A stretch of DNA of 64,000 nucleotides from Bacteroidia bacterium (GTDB lineage Bacteria > Bacteroidota > Bacteroidia > AKYH767-A > OLB10), in NCBI GenBank assembly GCA_037045145.1, contig JBAOIA010000011.1, positions 1,178,001-1,242,000 on the forward strand, in the 5' to 3' direction. The notes under the pieces were generated by a model. The model worked only from the letters and a program-made list of their open reading frames with translations. It was not told the DNA's origin and searched no databases. How positions within the stretch are numbered: the first letter of the stretch is position 1; every line of letters begins with the position of its first letter. Shown here in pieces: positions 52,221 to 60,999 of this stretch. The position numbers were made by a program, and so were the translations under genes.

Positions 52221-53519
52221 TTGGAAGCGGCTCTTAGCATTGGGTATATAGCATTTTTTGTTTTTATCATTCATAAATTGCCATTTTTCAGGATTGAAGG
52301 AATTCCTGTCTGGTGGCTTAAAGCAGCTTTTATTGTTAAACTAATTTTTGCCGTCTTACTTGGGATAATTTATTCAAAATATTATACGGAAAGACTGACT
52401 GCCGACACTTTTAAATTTTTTGATGATAGTAAGGTTTTGTATAATCTTGCTTTTGAGCACCCGCTTTGGTTTTTTCAGGCAATTTCAGGAATTAATAGTG
52501 AGGCAAGTTATTTGCTTCCCTACTATGACATTATGCATAATTGGTATAATAAAGTAGTCTTATTTAATGATTATCGCTTTCAGATAAGGATTAATGCTCT
52601 GTTGCGATTTATAAGTTTGGGATATTATCATGTGCATGCAGTATTTTATTGTTTCTTGTCATTTGTTGGACTCACTGCACTACTCAAACTTTTTGTACAG
52701 ACACTTCCAATGCTCAAAAAAGTTCTGTTTTTGGGGATATTTTTTATTCCCTCAGTATTGTTTTGGGGATCAGGATTGCTGAAAGATTCATTGATTTTGT
52801 TTGCAACAGGAATGGTGCTTTACTTTTTGAATAGGTTGAGTCAGGAGAGAAAGCCGGCAACGATTATTGGAGTTTTGTTTTTTTTACTTTTTCTGATGAT
52901 GATAAAGTTCCACAATTTTATTTTGCTGTTGCCACTCTTTGCAGCATATCAGATTACTTCTGTTTACAGAAAAAATGTATTGTTGATTTTTGTTTCTATA
53001 GTTACAGTTTACTATCTGATATTGATTAATCTTAATTTTATAATTCCGGGTTTTGGGTTGATGGAATTGTTGTCAAACAAGCAGGCAGAATTTGTTGATC
53101 TTGCACATGATTATCATGCAAACAGCACCATACCTATAAACTATCTGGCGCCATCAGAGTGGAATGCATTTGCAAATACACCACAGGCGCTGTGGCATTC
53201 TTTTTTCAGGCCTTATCCTTTTGAGAGTAGTAATTTGCTTTATCAGCTTTCAGGTTTCGAAAATTTATTTTTTGGTTTATTAATGATTGTTGTTCTGCTA
53301 AACTTTAAAAATCCGAAATCGGCATCTCCATTGTTTTGGGTTGCAGTGTTTTATACTTTTTCTTTGTTTGAATTGATTGGCTTGGTAACACCAGTCATGG
53401 GAGCAATTGTTCGATATAAAATCCAAGCATTACCTTTTCTATTCTTTCTATTGATATATTTGACAGATTTTGATAAGCTAAAAAGAAGAATAATGATTTT
53501 TAGTTCAAAGAAAATCTGA
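52221..53519 (+). CDS. polytopic membrane protein, paralogue 1
   Basis: A 432-residue inner-membrane protein with about ten helices and no family I can name with certainty. The frame opens with TTG at 52221; the only nearby ATGs are out of frame or hit a stop. It shares with the next gene a block in the middle: VFYCFLSFVGLTALLKLF, then IPSVLFWGSGLLKDSLILFA. A charged Lys-Asp directly after SG within an otherwise hydrophobic segment suggests a functional site. Ordering of helices and loops resembles polysaccharide polymerase or EpsG-like proteins, so a role in glycan assembly is possible but is inference. It lies 1 base upstream of the paralogue. Confidence 0.7.
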   Translation: MEAALSIGYIAFFVFIIHKLPFFRIEGIPVWWLKAAFIVKLIFAVLLGIIYSKYYTERLTADTFKFFDDSKVLYNLAFEHPLWFFQAISGINSEASYLLPYYDIMHNWYNKVVLFNDYRFQIRINALLRFISLGYYHVHAVFYCFLSFVGLTALLKLFVQTLPMLKKVLFLGIFFIPSVLFWGSGLLKDSLILFATGMVLYFLNRLSQERKPATIIGVLFFLLFLMMIKFHNFILLLPLFAAYQITSVYRKNVLLIFVSIVTVYYLILINLNFIIPGFGLMELLSNKQAEFVDLAHDYHANSTIPINYLAPSEWNAFANTPQALWHSFFRPYPFESSNLLYQLSGFENLFFGLLMIVVLLNFKNPKSASPLFWVAVFYTFSLFELIGLVTPVMGAIVRYKIQALPFLFFLLIYLTDFDKLKRRIMIFSSKKI

Positions 53520-53520
53520 G

Positions 53521-54807
53521 ATGGAAATATTCTTTATCCCATTAGTCTATATATTACTTATTTGCCTTTTGATTGGCAATCACCGATTTTTTGATCTTAA
53601 AGGAGTATCACGTGCTTTTGTTTGTATCCTGTTTATCATTAAAGCTTTTGCCGGAATTATTATCACTTTCAATGCAGAAAAGATTTATGGTGGTGATGAT
53701 GGATATTTTTTTTATGAAGCAGGTAAGTCTTTTCTAGACTATGGAGTAGAAAATCCTTATGGGTATTTGAAATTATTTTTTGGAATTTATGATAGTTCGA
53801 ATAGTGTGGCATATCATCATTTTTTGAACTGGAAAAACCTTCCAATGTGGAATGATGGAGAAACTATGATTAAATTGTGTTCGCTCATTCACATTTTTGC
53901 CTTTTCAAATATCCTGGTTCATTCTATTGTTTTTAGTTTTTTATCTTTTTGCGGACTGACAGCAATTTATAAAGCAACCATTCATATTACACGTTCAAAC
54001 GGATTTAGTTTGTTTCTTTTGCTGATGCTATTTCCGTCAGTAGTTTTTTTTAGTTCTGGAATTTTAAAAGAAACACTATTAATTGCAATATCAGGGTTGT
54101 TCTTTTTCAGCCTCACTCAATTTAAGGTATCCTTGCGGATGAAGATTTATTGTTTTATATTATTCTTTTTGCTTTGGTTAATTAAGCCACATTTTATATT
54201 CTTTTTTACTCCGGCAATTATAGCTTATATCAGTATGGCAAAGTTGAAATTGAGTTCAAAATGGATGTCACGATTAGTGATAGTTGGTGTCTTTGCTTTA
54301 TATTTAATTCTTAGTGTGGTTGTATATGATAAAATATTAGATCGCAATGCAGCGGGTACAATAGCCTTGGTGCAGCAAAGTTCAATGAAGAACTCTATTT
54401 ATGAAAATGCACAAAGCTACATTCAGCCGCCCATTATTGCTGCAAGCTACGCTAGCATTATTAAGAATACACCCAAAGCTTTTTATCAGGTTATCACAGT
54501 GCCATGGTTCTATACCAACTCAGGCTTACGATGGAAGGCTGCTGCAATTGAAAATCTCTTTGTGCTTATTATGGTGTTGATGAATATTTATGCTGCATTT
54601 GATAGAAAGAATACTTATTCACTCTACCATTTTGCTTTTCTGTTGTTTTTAATTTCTTTTTATTGCCTTGTAGGTTTTACCTGCGCACTCGAAGCATCTA
54701 TTTTGCGGTTTAAAGCTCCAGTACTAATATTTCTTATTGCCGGCATGTATATGTTTTTACTACAGTATAAAGATAAAATTTTAAAAAATGAAACTTCAGA
54801 CAATTGA
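53521..54807 (+). CDS. polytopic membrane protein, paralogue 2
   Basis: A 428-residue inner-membrane protein, clearly related to the gene before it: VFSFLSFCGLTAIYKATI corresponds to VFYCFLSFVGLTALLKLF, and FPSVVFFSSGILKETLLIAI to IPSVLFWGSGLLKDSLILFA. Both contain the PSV.F.SG.LK(D/E) signature and end in a helix followed by a short Lys-rich cytoplasmic tail. A region around residues 60-75 reads KIYGGDDGYFFYEAGKSFLD, an acidic loop that could bind substrate. It arose by tandem duplication. The start ATG 53521 follows the previous stop by 1 base, and the last 20 bases overlap the MBL-fold gene. Confidence 0.7.
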   Translation: MEIFFIPLVYILLICLLIGNHRFFDLKGVSRAFVCILFIIKAFAGIIITFNAEKIYGGDDGYFFYEAGKSFLDYGVENPYGYLKLFFGIYDSSNSVAYHHFLNWKNLPMWNDGETMIKLCSLIHIFAFSNILVHSIVFSFLSFCGLTAIYKATIHITRSNGFSLFLLLMLFPSVVFFSSGILKETLLIAISGLFFFSLTQFKVSLRMKIYCFILFFLLWLIKPHFIFFFTPAIIAYISMAKLKLSSKWMSRLVIVGVFALYLILSVVVYDKILDRNAAGTIALVQQSSMKNSIYENAQSYIQPPIIAASYASIIKNTPKAFYQVITVPWFYTNSGLRWKAAAIENLFVLIMVLMNIYAAFDRKNTYSLYHFAFLLFLISFYCLVGFTCALEASILRFKAPVLIFLIAGMYMFLLQYKDKILKNETSDN

Positions 54808-55663
54808 TACAGGTTTTTTTAAATTAGATGGCGGGGCTATGTTTGGAGTAGTTCCGAAATCTATATGGCAAAAATTAAATGCGTCAGATGACAATAATAT
54901 GTGCACGTGGGCATTGCGTTGCCTGCTGATTGAAGATGGAAACAGACTTATTTTGATTGATGATGGTATTGGAGATAAGCAGAGTCAAAAGTTTTTTTCG
55001 CACTATTATCTTCATGGTGACAATACACTGGAAGAATCGTTATCTAAAGCCGGATTTCACTCCGATGATATTACTGATGTTTTTCTGACACACTTGCATT
55101 TTGACCATTGTGGTGGGAGTATAAAATGGAATTCATCAAGAGATGGATTTTTGCCGGCATTTAAAAATGCAAATTATTGGTGTCATGCCGATCATTGGAA
55201 ATGGGCAACAGAGCCAAATGCTCGGGAGAAGGCCAGTTTTTTAAAGGAGAATATTCTTCCAATAAAGGAAAGCGGACAGTTAAAGTTTTTTGAAGGAACA
55301 TCAGATATGTCAAGCGGATTTGAAATTCTTAAAAAGAACAATTTCCATCCCGATATTGACCTTGTTGTTGCCCGAGGCCATACCGATGGAATGACTTTGC
55401 CTTTGATTCCATATAAGAATGGAAAATTAATTTTTATGGCTGATTTATTGCCTTCTGCAGCGCATGTTCCGTTGCCTTATGTTATGGCATACGATACAAG
55501 ACCACTCATAACATTAGAAGAGAAGAAAGCATTTTTGAAATATGCGGTGAATAATAATCTTAATTTATTTTTAGAACACGACCCGGCTAACGAGTGTTGT
55601 AATCTTATGGAAACAGAAAGAGGTGTGAGCGTAAACTCCTTATTTAAATTAAGTGAGATTTAA
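54788..55663 (+). CDS. MBL-fold metallo-hydrolase
   Basis: A 291-residue cytoplasmic hydrolase of the metallo-beta-lactamase fold. The metal motif THLHFDHCGG (HxHxDH) is near residue 100; further ligands are probably His in ARGHTDGMT (near 196), Asp in FMADLLPSAAH (near 217) and the His in EHDP (near 262). It resembles the N-acyl homoserine lactonase/quorum-quenching-like and RNase-unrelated branch in the length and spacing of motifs, but the substrate cannot be named. It overlaps the membrane-protein gene by 20 bases and so is translationally coupled to it; the stop is 5 bases from the convergent M23 gene end. Confidence 0.85.
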   Translation: MKLQTIDTGFFKLDGGAMFGVVPKSIWQKLNASDDNNMCTWALRCLLIEDGNRLILIDDGIGDKQSQKFFSHYYLHGDNTLEESLSKAGFHSDDITDVFLTHLHFDHCGGSIKWNSSRDGFLPAFKNANYWCHADHWKWATEPNAREKASFLKENILPIKESGQLKFFEGTSDMSSGFEILKKNNFHPDIDLVVARGHTDGMTLPLIPYKNGKLIFMADLLPSAAHVPLPYVMAYDTRPLITLEEKKAFLKYAVNNNLNLFLEHDPANECCNLMETERGVSVNSLFKLSEI

Positions 55664-55667
55664 GCTG

Positions 55668-57368
55668 TTATTTCTGAGGTAAAATAATTTCCTTAGAAAA
55701 TATTGTTGTGTTACCACAGGCATCAGTCAGATTCACTTTTAAATTGAACTTTCTCTCTGTGAATCGGTTTAATAATATATAAATTGTATTGTATTTTCTA
55801 TCATATTCAGATAAGTACCAATTATTGTTAATTGTACAGGAGTATTTTTTGATTCCCGAAAAGTTGTCTGCTACCTTTACTTCAAGTACTGTGCAATTAA
55901 ACACCGAATCGAATGAAGTGGAAATATTTTCAACTACTGGAGCAATGCTGTCAACCATGAGTGAGTAGGTGCCAAAGTCACTGATGCTTGCTGAGTACAT
56001 GCCATCTTTAAAAATTCCTGATACCGGTGATGTGGTTCCATTTGAAGCAATTTTTACCATTATTGTTTTGCTATTGAGTGAGTCACCTTCTACGTCTGAT
56101 TTAATTTTTAGCATAGCATTTTTTTTCAAGCCTTCAGAAGTGCTTCCAATAGTAATTTGTGGAGCAATAAACGATTTGTTTCCCTTACGAATGATGACAT
56201 CACAATAATAATCCCGAAATAGTGCTCCGTCCGTTATCGAAAGCCTGTATCGGTCCGATTGAATTTTGTTTGCCTTATTATATTCCAACAATTCTCCTTT
56301 TTTTACAACGGTGTTTTTAGGTTTTGTACCGTTGTTGTTAACTATAGTAAAAACACAGCGCGAAATATTTCCTGCACCGTCACGTAACATGAGCCTGAAA
56401 TTTACACTACTGTCATTTTTTAAAACAACAACACCGCTATTCTTAATAAATACATATTGACTGAATTTTACTCCCGGTAGTTTGTAGCATCGCTCGGTAA
56501 TATTTCCTGTCCGCTGACCTTTTGAATAGTCAATTAGTCCGTTGGCATTTCTTGTTTCATCAAAAGAAAAGTTACTCATTTTTCTTGCAAAAACCAGTTT
56601 TTCATTTGCATATAATTCTACTTCGTCAATACCTAAAATTGCATTATCATTGTTAGCCTGATCGTAGCCTGAAAATCCAATTCCAATTTCACCGGATGCA
56701 TTAATTAAATCGGTATATCTGTAATTCCCTGCCGATGTTTCAACAGGAGTGATTTCATGCCAGGGGAAAATGCTCAAAAAATCTTCTTTGATGGAGTAGA
56801 TAGTAATTGATTTAATCAGTGGCGGAATGGTGTCTTTAATCTGCGGAAAGTAGCTGATAGGGTTTAAAGGTTTTTCACTTTTTGTGTTTCGGATTTCATA
56901 ATGAAGATGTGGCCCTGACGAACCGCCTGAGTTTCCTGACCAGCCTATTGTATCACCTTGCCTGACCATAATTTTATTTCTTTCAGGAAACAACTCAACA
57001 CTGTAAATTTTTTGTTTCTCCTGTTCAGCAAAGACAAATGACTCTATAGTTTTTCCATAACGATGTAAATGTGCATACACTGTTGTAAGCCCGTTAGGGT
57101 GATCTATATAGACTGCTTTTCCATAACCATTCTCAGAGGTTTTTATTCGCGAAACATAACCGTCAAAACTGGCTATGACCGGAAATCCGATTTTTGATTG
57201 TGTAGAAAAGTCAAGGCCTGAATGAAAATGATTACTTCTTACTTCACCATAGTTTCCTTTCTGGATTAGAGGAATTGTAAGTGGGCTTAAAGGTGATATA
57301 GGCTGTTGTGAATAAGCATTGCTGATTATTAAAGTAAAAATACAGTTTAAGAAATTTGCAACTTTCAT
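55668..57368 (-). CDS. M23 family metallopeptidase
   Basis: An exported zinc endopeptidase likely cutting peptidoglycan cross-bridges. I start it at ATG 57368 (566 aa; signal peptide MKVANFLNCIFTLIISNAYS); an in-frame ATG at 57392 would place the start inside a terminator hairpin. The LytM/M23 domain is N-terminal: HSGLDFS near residue 48 supplies His and Asp, and HLHYEIRN near 154 the HxH pair. The remaining 380 residues are beta-rich and unlike known domains, perhaps Ig-like modules (SITIYSIKEDFLSIFPWHEI, VADNFSGIKKYSCTINNNWY). It follows a LysM glucosaminidase gene, so the two cell-wall hydrolases form a unit. Confidence 0.88.
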   Translation of the reverse strand: MKVANFLNCIFTLIISNAYSQQPISPLSPLTIPLIQKGNYGEVRSNHFHSGLDFSTQSKIGFPVIASFDGYVSRIKTSENGYGKAVYIDHPNGLTTVYAHLHRYGKTIESFVFAEQEKQKIYSVELFPERNKIMVRQGDTIGWSGNSGGSSGPHLHYEIRNTKSEKPLNPISYFPQIKDTIPPLIKSITIYSIKEDFLSIFPWHEITPVETSAGNYRYTDLINASGEIGIGFSGYDQANNDNAILGIDEVELYANEKLVFARKMSNFSFDETRNANGLIDYSKGQRTGNITERCYKLPGVKFSQYVFIKNSGVVVLKNDSSVNFRLMLRDGAGNISRCVFTIVNNNGTKPKNTVVKKGELLEYNKANKIQSDRYRLSITDGALFRDYYCDVIIRKGNKSFIAPQITIGSTSEGLKKNAMLKIKSDVEGDSLNSKTIMVKIASNGTTSPVSGIFKDGMYSASISDFGTYSLMVDSIAPVVENISTSFDSVFNCTVLEVKVADNFSGIKKYSCTINNNWYLSEYDRKYNTIYILLNRFTERKFNLKVNLTDACGNTTIFSKEIILPQK

Positions 57369-57372
57369 ATTT

Positions 57373-57411
57373 AAAAAAACATGCCGGACCAAACATTCGT
57401 TTAGCCCGGCA
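57373..57411 (-). terminator. terminator or attenuator hairpin between the glucosaminidase and M23 genes
   Basis: On the minus strand TGCCGGGCTAAAC pairs with GTTTGGTCCGGCA (some G-U pairs) and is followed by GTTTTTTT. It ends 5 bases before the M23 ATG, leaving no room for a separate M23 promoter. Confidence 0.7.
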
Positions 57412-57429
57412 GTCTGGTGGTTGTTGTTT

Positions 57430-58413
57430 TTAGTTATTGAGTTTTATTCTCATGCCGGGTTCAAGTATTGTTCCTGGTTCCAATTGATTTTTCTTGTAAA
57501 GTTTATTTAACTTAATAGCATACAGCTGTGAAATATCACGCATGGTCTCACCTTTTTTTACAATGTGATAATCCTGCTTGGCCGAATTTCTTTTTGGTTT
57601 TATATAAACAATAGTTCCTTCTTTAAGTACATCATCTTTTGAGGCATCATTATATTTAAGCATCTGCCACAACATCATTTCATTTTGTTTGGCTAAACTC
57701 AGCCAGGTATCACCTTTTTTTGAAACAATATATTTTACATTATTAATTTCTGAGTAATAGGAAGGAGGGGTGATGTTTATGACAGTAGTTTTCTCAACTT
57801 CTTTTGCCGATGGCGAACCTTTTGGAAGATTTACATTACGTGCCAATGCTGGCTGTTCCGGAATTGGTTTGCCATTCATTCGTGCTATTGCTTCATTGTT
57901 GATGTCTTCAAGATTGAAGCGCTCTATCAAATCAATAAGTTTATGTGCATAGTTTGGATTTGTAGCATAACCTGCTTTTTTCAAACCATGTGCCCATCCT
58001 TTGTAATCCGTAGGTTGAAGTTCAAATAAAAATGCATATCGCGGTCTTGAACGAAGAAAGTCTGAATGGTCGTCAAAAGATTCTAAGGTATTGTTGTATT
58101 TTCTGAAACATTCATTTTCTGCATCATCATCCTGATGAAATTGCTTCCCTTGCCACTCTTTATGGCACTTGATGCCAAAGTGATTATTGGCTTCAATGGC
58201 AAGTTTGCTGTTGCCACTTTCGCTTTCAAGAATTCCTTGAGCTAATGTTATACAGGCAGGAACACCTGTTTTAATCATATCCTTAATAGCATCTTCTTTA
58301 TAGCGACTGATATAATCTTCAGTCTTCATGCGTTGTGCCAGCATGTCGTGCGAAAATGCAAGAATGCTGATAAATACAACTGCAATGCTTTTGCTTAACA
58401 TATTCATATTCAA
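57430..58413 (-). CDS. glucosaminidase with two LysM domains
   Basis: A 327-residue exported peptidoglycan hydrolase. A signal peptide begins at one of the first Met residues (MLSKSIAVVFISILAFSHDM). The glucosaminidase (GH73-type) domain spans about 35-170, with catalytic Glu in ITLAQGILESESGNSKLA, then NNHFGIKCHKEW and the later RPRYAFLFELQPTDYKGWAH. Two LysM modules that bind glycan follow: KYIVSKKGDTWLSLAKQNEM (near 225-270) and DYHIVKKGETMRDISQLYAI (near 280-325). It acts on the cell wall, and is upstream of the M23 peptidase on the same strand, separated by a terminator-like hairpin. Confidence 0.92.
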   Translation of the reverse strand: MNMNMLSKSIAVVFISILAFSHDMLAQRMKTEDYISRYKEDAIKDMIKTGVPACITLAQGILESESGNSKLAIEANNHFGIKCHKEWQGKQFHQDDDAENECFRKYNNTLESFDDHSDFLRSRPRYAFLFELQPTDYKGWAHGLKKAGYATNPNYAHKLIDLIERFNLEDINNEAIARMNGKPIPEQPALARNVNLPKGSPSAKEVEKTTVINITPPSYYSEINNVKYIVSKKGDTWLSLAKQNEMMLWQMLKYNDASKDDVLKEGTIVYIKPKRNSAKQDYHIVKKGETMRDISQLYAIKLNKLYKKNQLEPGTILEPGMRIKLNN

Positions 58414-58563
58414 TAACCGGGTAAATTGTATTTTATTTTACAAGTTTAAACTAAAAACGGCCTGTTTTCATGAGTTGTTATTGGTTAGTGTTAACATACA
58501 ACTGTTGAAAATCAGGATGGAATATATTGTTTGATGATTCAGGGTTTCTTTTACGATTTACTA

Positions 58564-58571
58564 TAACTTTG
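58564..58571 (+). promoter_or_regulatory. -7 element of the homogentisate dioxygenase promoter
   Basis: TAACTTTG, exact TAnnTTTG, 20 bases before the ATG at 58592. Confidence 0.45.
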
Positions 58572-58591
58572 CATAACACTATTTTTACACC

Positions 58592-59755
58592 ATGCCCCAA
58601 TACTATTCACAGGGAAAAATCCCTCACAAAAGACACACACAATTCCGTAAGCCTGATGGCGGCCTTTATGCAGAAGAACTATTTTCTACCCATGGCTTCA
58701 GCAATATGTATTCTCTCATTTATCATTGTCATCCGCCAACAATGATAAAAAGTGCCGGAGAGCCATTTTCTCGTGAACCCGAAATTGCTATGAAACGCTC
58801 GTTGTTGCATCAAAGTTTTCAGGGCTTTAATGTACAGCCGGAAGATGATTATATAAAGAGTAAGAAGCCGGTTTTAGTAAATAACGATTTGCAAATAGCA
58901 TTAGCTGCTCCACGTAAGTCAACAAAAGATTATTTTTTAAAGAATGCCGATGCCGATGAATTGATTTTTGTTCATGAAGGCAGTGGAACATTTCACTCAA
59001 TATATGGAAGCATAGACTTTGGTTATGGCGATTATATAGTTATACCAAGAGGAACAATTTTTCAATTGCATTTTAATACTGAGCAAAACAGGTTGTTGGT
59101 AGTTGACTCATTTAGTGCAATTCAAACACCACGCAGATATAGAAATGAGTATGGACAGTTTGAAGAACACAGTCCTTTTTGTGAACGCGACTTCCGCAGA
59201 CCACAAAACCTGAAGACTTATGATGAAAAAGGTGAGTTTCTGGTTATGATAAAAAAAGAGAGTATTGTGTATCCTTTTGTTTATGCTACGCATCCATTTG
59301 ATGCTATTGGATGGGACGGATACTGTTACCCTTATATTTTTTCGATTCATGACTTTGAGCCAATAACAGGCAGGATACATCTCCCACCGCCAATTCATCA
59401 AACATTTGAAGCACACAATTTTGTTGTTTGCTCATTTGTGCCACGTTTGTTTGACTATCATCCACTTTCAATTCCTGTTCCTTATAATCATTCTAATATC
59501 GACTCTGATGAAATGTTGTATTATGTTGATGGTGATTTTATGAGTCGAAAGAATGTTACCAAAGGGCAAATTACACTACATCCTGCAGGTATTCCTCACG
59601 GCCCACATCCGGGTACAGTTGAAAAATCACTTGGTGCTAAAGAAACAAAAGAGCTGGCTGTGATGATAGATACCTTTAAACCTCTTTGGCTTACAAAAGA
59701 AGCTATGAATATTATGATACCTGATTATTATAAATCGTGGGTAGAAAACGGATAA
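58592..59755 (+). CDS. hmgA: homogentisate 1,2-dioxygenase
   Basis: Non-haem iron enzyme that opens the ring of homogentisate in tyrosine breakdown. The 387-residue, bicupin protein contains GKIPHKRHTQFRKPDGGLYA, the cupin FVHEGSGTFHSIYGSIDFGY, HSNIDSDEMLYYVDGDFMSR and the iron-site LHPAGIPHGPHPG (His near residue 337). The His-Gly-Pro motif corresponds to a known iron ligand. It is the Bacteroidota-type, shorter than the human enzyme (about 445). No maleylacetoacetate isomerase or fumarylacetoacetase is next to it. Its promoter is likely its own. Confidence 0.9.
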   Translation: MPQYYSQGKIPHKRHTQFRKPDGGLYAEELFSTHGFSNMYSLIYHCHPPTMIKSAGEPFSREPEIAMKRSLLHQSFQGFNVQPEDDYIKSKKPVLVNNDLQIALAAPRKSTKDYFLKNADADELIFVHEGSGTFHSIYGSIDFGYGDYIVIPRGTIFQLHFNTEQNRLLVVDSFSAIQTPRRYRNEYGQFEEHSPFCERDFRRPQNLKTYDEKGEFLVMIKKESIVYPFVYATHPFDAIGWDGYCYPYIFSIHDFEPITGRIHLPPPIHQTFEAHNFVVCSFVPRLFDYHPLSIPVPYNHSNIDSDEMLYYVDGDFMSRKNVTKGQITLHPAGIPHGPHPGTVEKSLGAKETKELAVMIDTFKPLWLTKEAMNIMIPDYYKSWVENG

Positions 59756-59783
59756 CGATTAAAACAAACAAATAAATAAATAA

Positions 59784-60887
59784 ATGAAACAACTTTACAC
59801 AACAATGATTGCTTTAGCATCGGCATTTTGTGGCCATGCACAAATTACGCTCACACAAAGCGACTTTGCCGGAGCAGGCGATAATATTTTGGTCAGCAAT
59901 GCTGATGCAACCATACCAATTGACTTTACTACAACAGGCGCAAATCAAACTTGGGACTTTAGTTCAATGATTGCTCAAAGTCAGGATACTTTAGAATTTC
60001 TTAGCGTAAGTTCAACCGGTGGAACTTATTCTGTATATTTTGCCAATATTGGTTTAAACAGCAACAGATCTAATATTGCAGTTCCTTATGGTACGTTACC
60101 AACTATTCCCGGATTACCAATTACATTAAGTGATCCCTACAGCTTTTATTACAAAAGCAATGGTGACTATAAACAACAGGGTTTAGGTATTACCATCAGT
60201 GGGTTTCAGACACCTATAGCGTTTAGCAGTAAAGATATCTTATATAATTTCCCGATTGCATTTAACAATGTTGACTCCTGCCAGGCAGCATGGAATTTTT
60301 CATTAAGCGGACTAGGATATTATGGCTTTGAACAAAAACGTGTTAATCAGGTTGATGGTTGGGGAACAATTACGACACCTTACGGTACTTTTAATGCACT
60401 GCGTATTAAAACAGAATTGTATGCACATGATACACTTTATGCCGATACATTAGGATTTGGTTATTCAATGGACAGACCTAAAGCTGTAGAATACAAATGG
60501 ATTACAAACAATGAGAAAATTCCGGTTTTGCAGATAAATACTACCGATGTTTTAGGGACAGAAACGGTTGCATCAGTTGTTTATATTGATTCTTTAAGAA
60601 GTGTTGGACTTTCATCAACGGAGTTGTTGAGCAATTTTTCTGTTGCACCAAATCCTGCTGAGAAATATTTTGTAGTCAATTACACACTTACGCAACCGGG
60701 ACAAGTTTCGATTAAACTCACCGACATGAAAGGCGTGGAAGTTATGAATGAAAAGCAAGGTGCCCAAAGCATAGGAGGCCATCAGAAAATAATAGGCTCA
60801 CAATTACTTAGTGCAGGTGTATATTTTCTGACAATAACGACTGATAAATTTAGTCAGACTCAAAAAGTAATGATTCGAAAAGATTAG
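59784..60887 (+). CDS. T9SS-exported protein of unknown function
   Basis: A 367-residue protein with a signal peptide (MKQLYTTMIALASAFCGHAQ) and a C-terminal T9SS type A sorting domain (FSVAPNPAEKYFVVNYTL, LLSAGVYFLTITTDKFSQ, and MIRKD). The intervening 270 residues form a beta-rich domain (TTGANQTWDFSSMIAQSQDT, GWGTITTPYGTFNALRIKTE) I cannot assign to a family, but which is typical of small secreted Bacteroidota proteins. It starts 28 bases after hmgA and may be read from the same transcript, although the functions appear unrelated. A strong terminator follows. Confidence 0.85.
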   Translation: MKQLYTTMIALASAFCGHAQITLTQSDFAGAGDNILVSNADATIPIDFTTTGANQTWDFSSMIAQSQDTLEFLSVSSTGGTYSVYFANIGLNSNRSNIAVPYGTLPTIPGLPITLSDPYSFYYKSNGDYKQQGLGITISGFQTPIAFSSKDILYNFPIAFNNVDSCQAAWNFSLSGLGYYGFEQKRVNQVDGWGTITTPYGTFNALRIKTELYAHDTLYADTLGFGYSMDRPKAVEYKWITNNEKIPVLQINTTDVLGTETVASVVYIDSLRSVGLSSTELLSNFSVAPNPAEKYFVVNYTLTQPGQVSIKLTDMKGVEVMNEKQGAQSIGGHQKIIGSQLLSAGVYFLTITTDKFSQTQKVMIRKD

Positions 60888-60923
60888 TGAGTTTTATGTA
60901 TTGAAGAATAATCTTTTTTACTG

Positions 60924-60964
60924 AAATGCAGTATTACCAATTTTGTGAAATACTGCATTTTTTT
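60924..60964 (+). terminator. rho-independent terminator
   Basis: AAATGCAGTATT (60924-60935) and AATACTGCATTT (60949-60960) form a 12-bp perfect stem followed by T's; it ends the hmgA-cargo unit. Confidence 0.9.
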
Positions 60965-60999
60965 ATGATGATGTAGTAACTATTATTTTTTGATTGAGT

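Noticed and set aside
57369..57392. ATG 57392 as the M23 start
   Set aside because: It lies inside the terminator hairpin and adds eight residues before a good signal peptide that starts at 57368.
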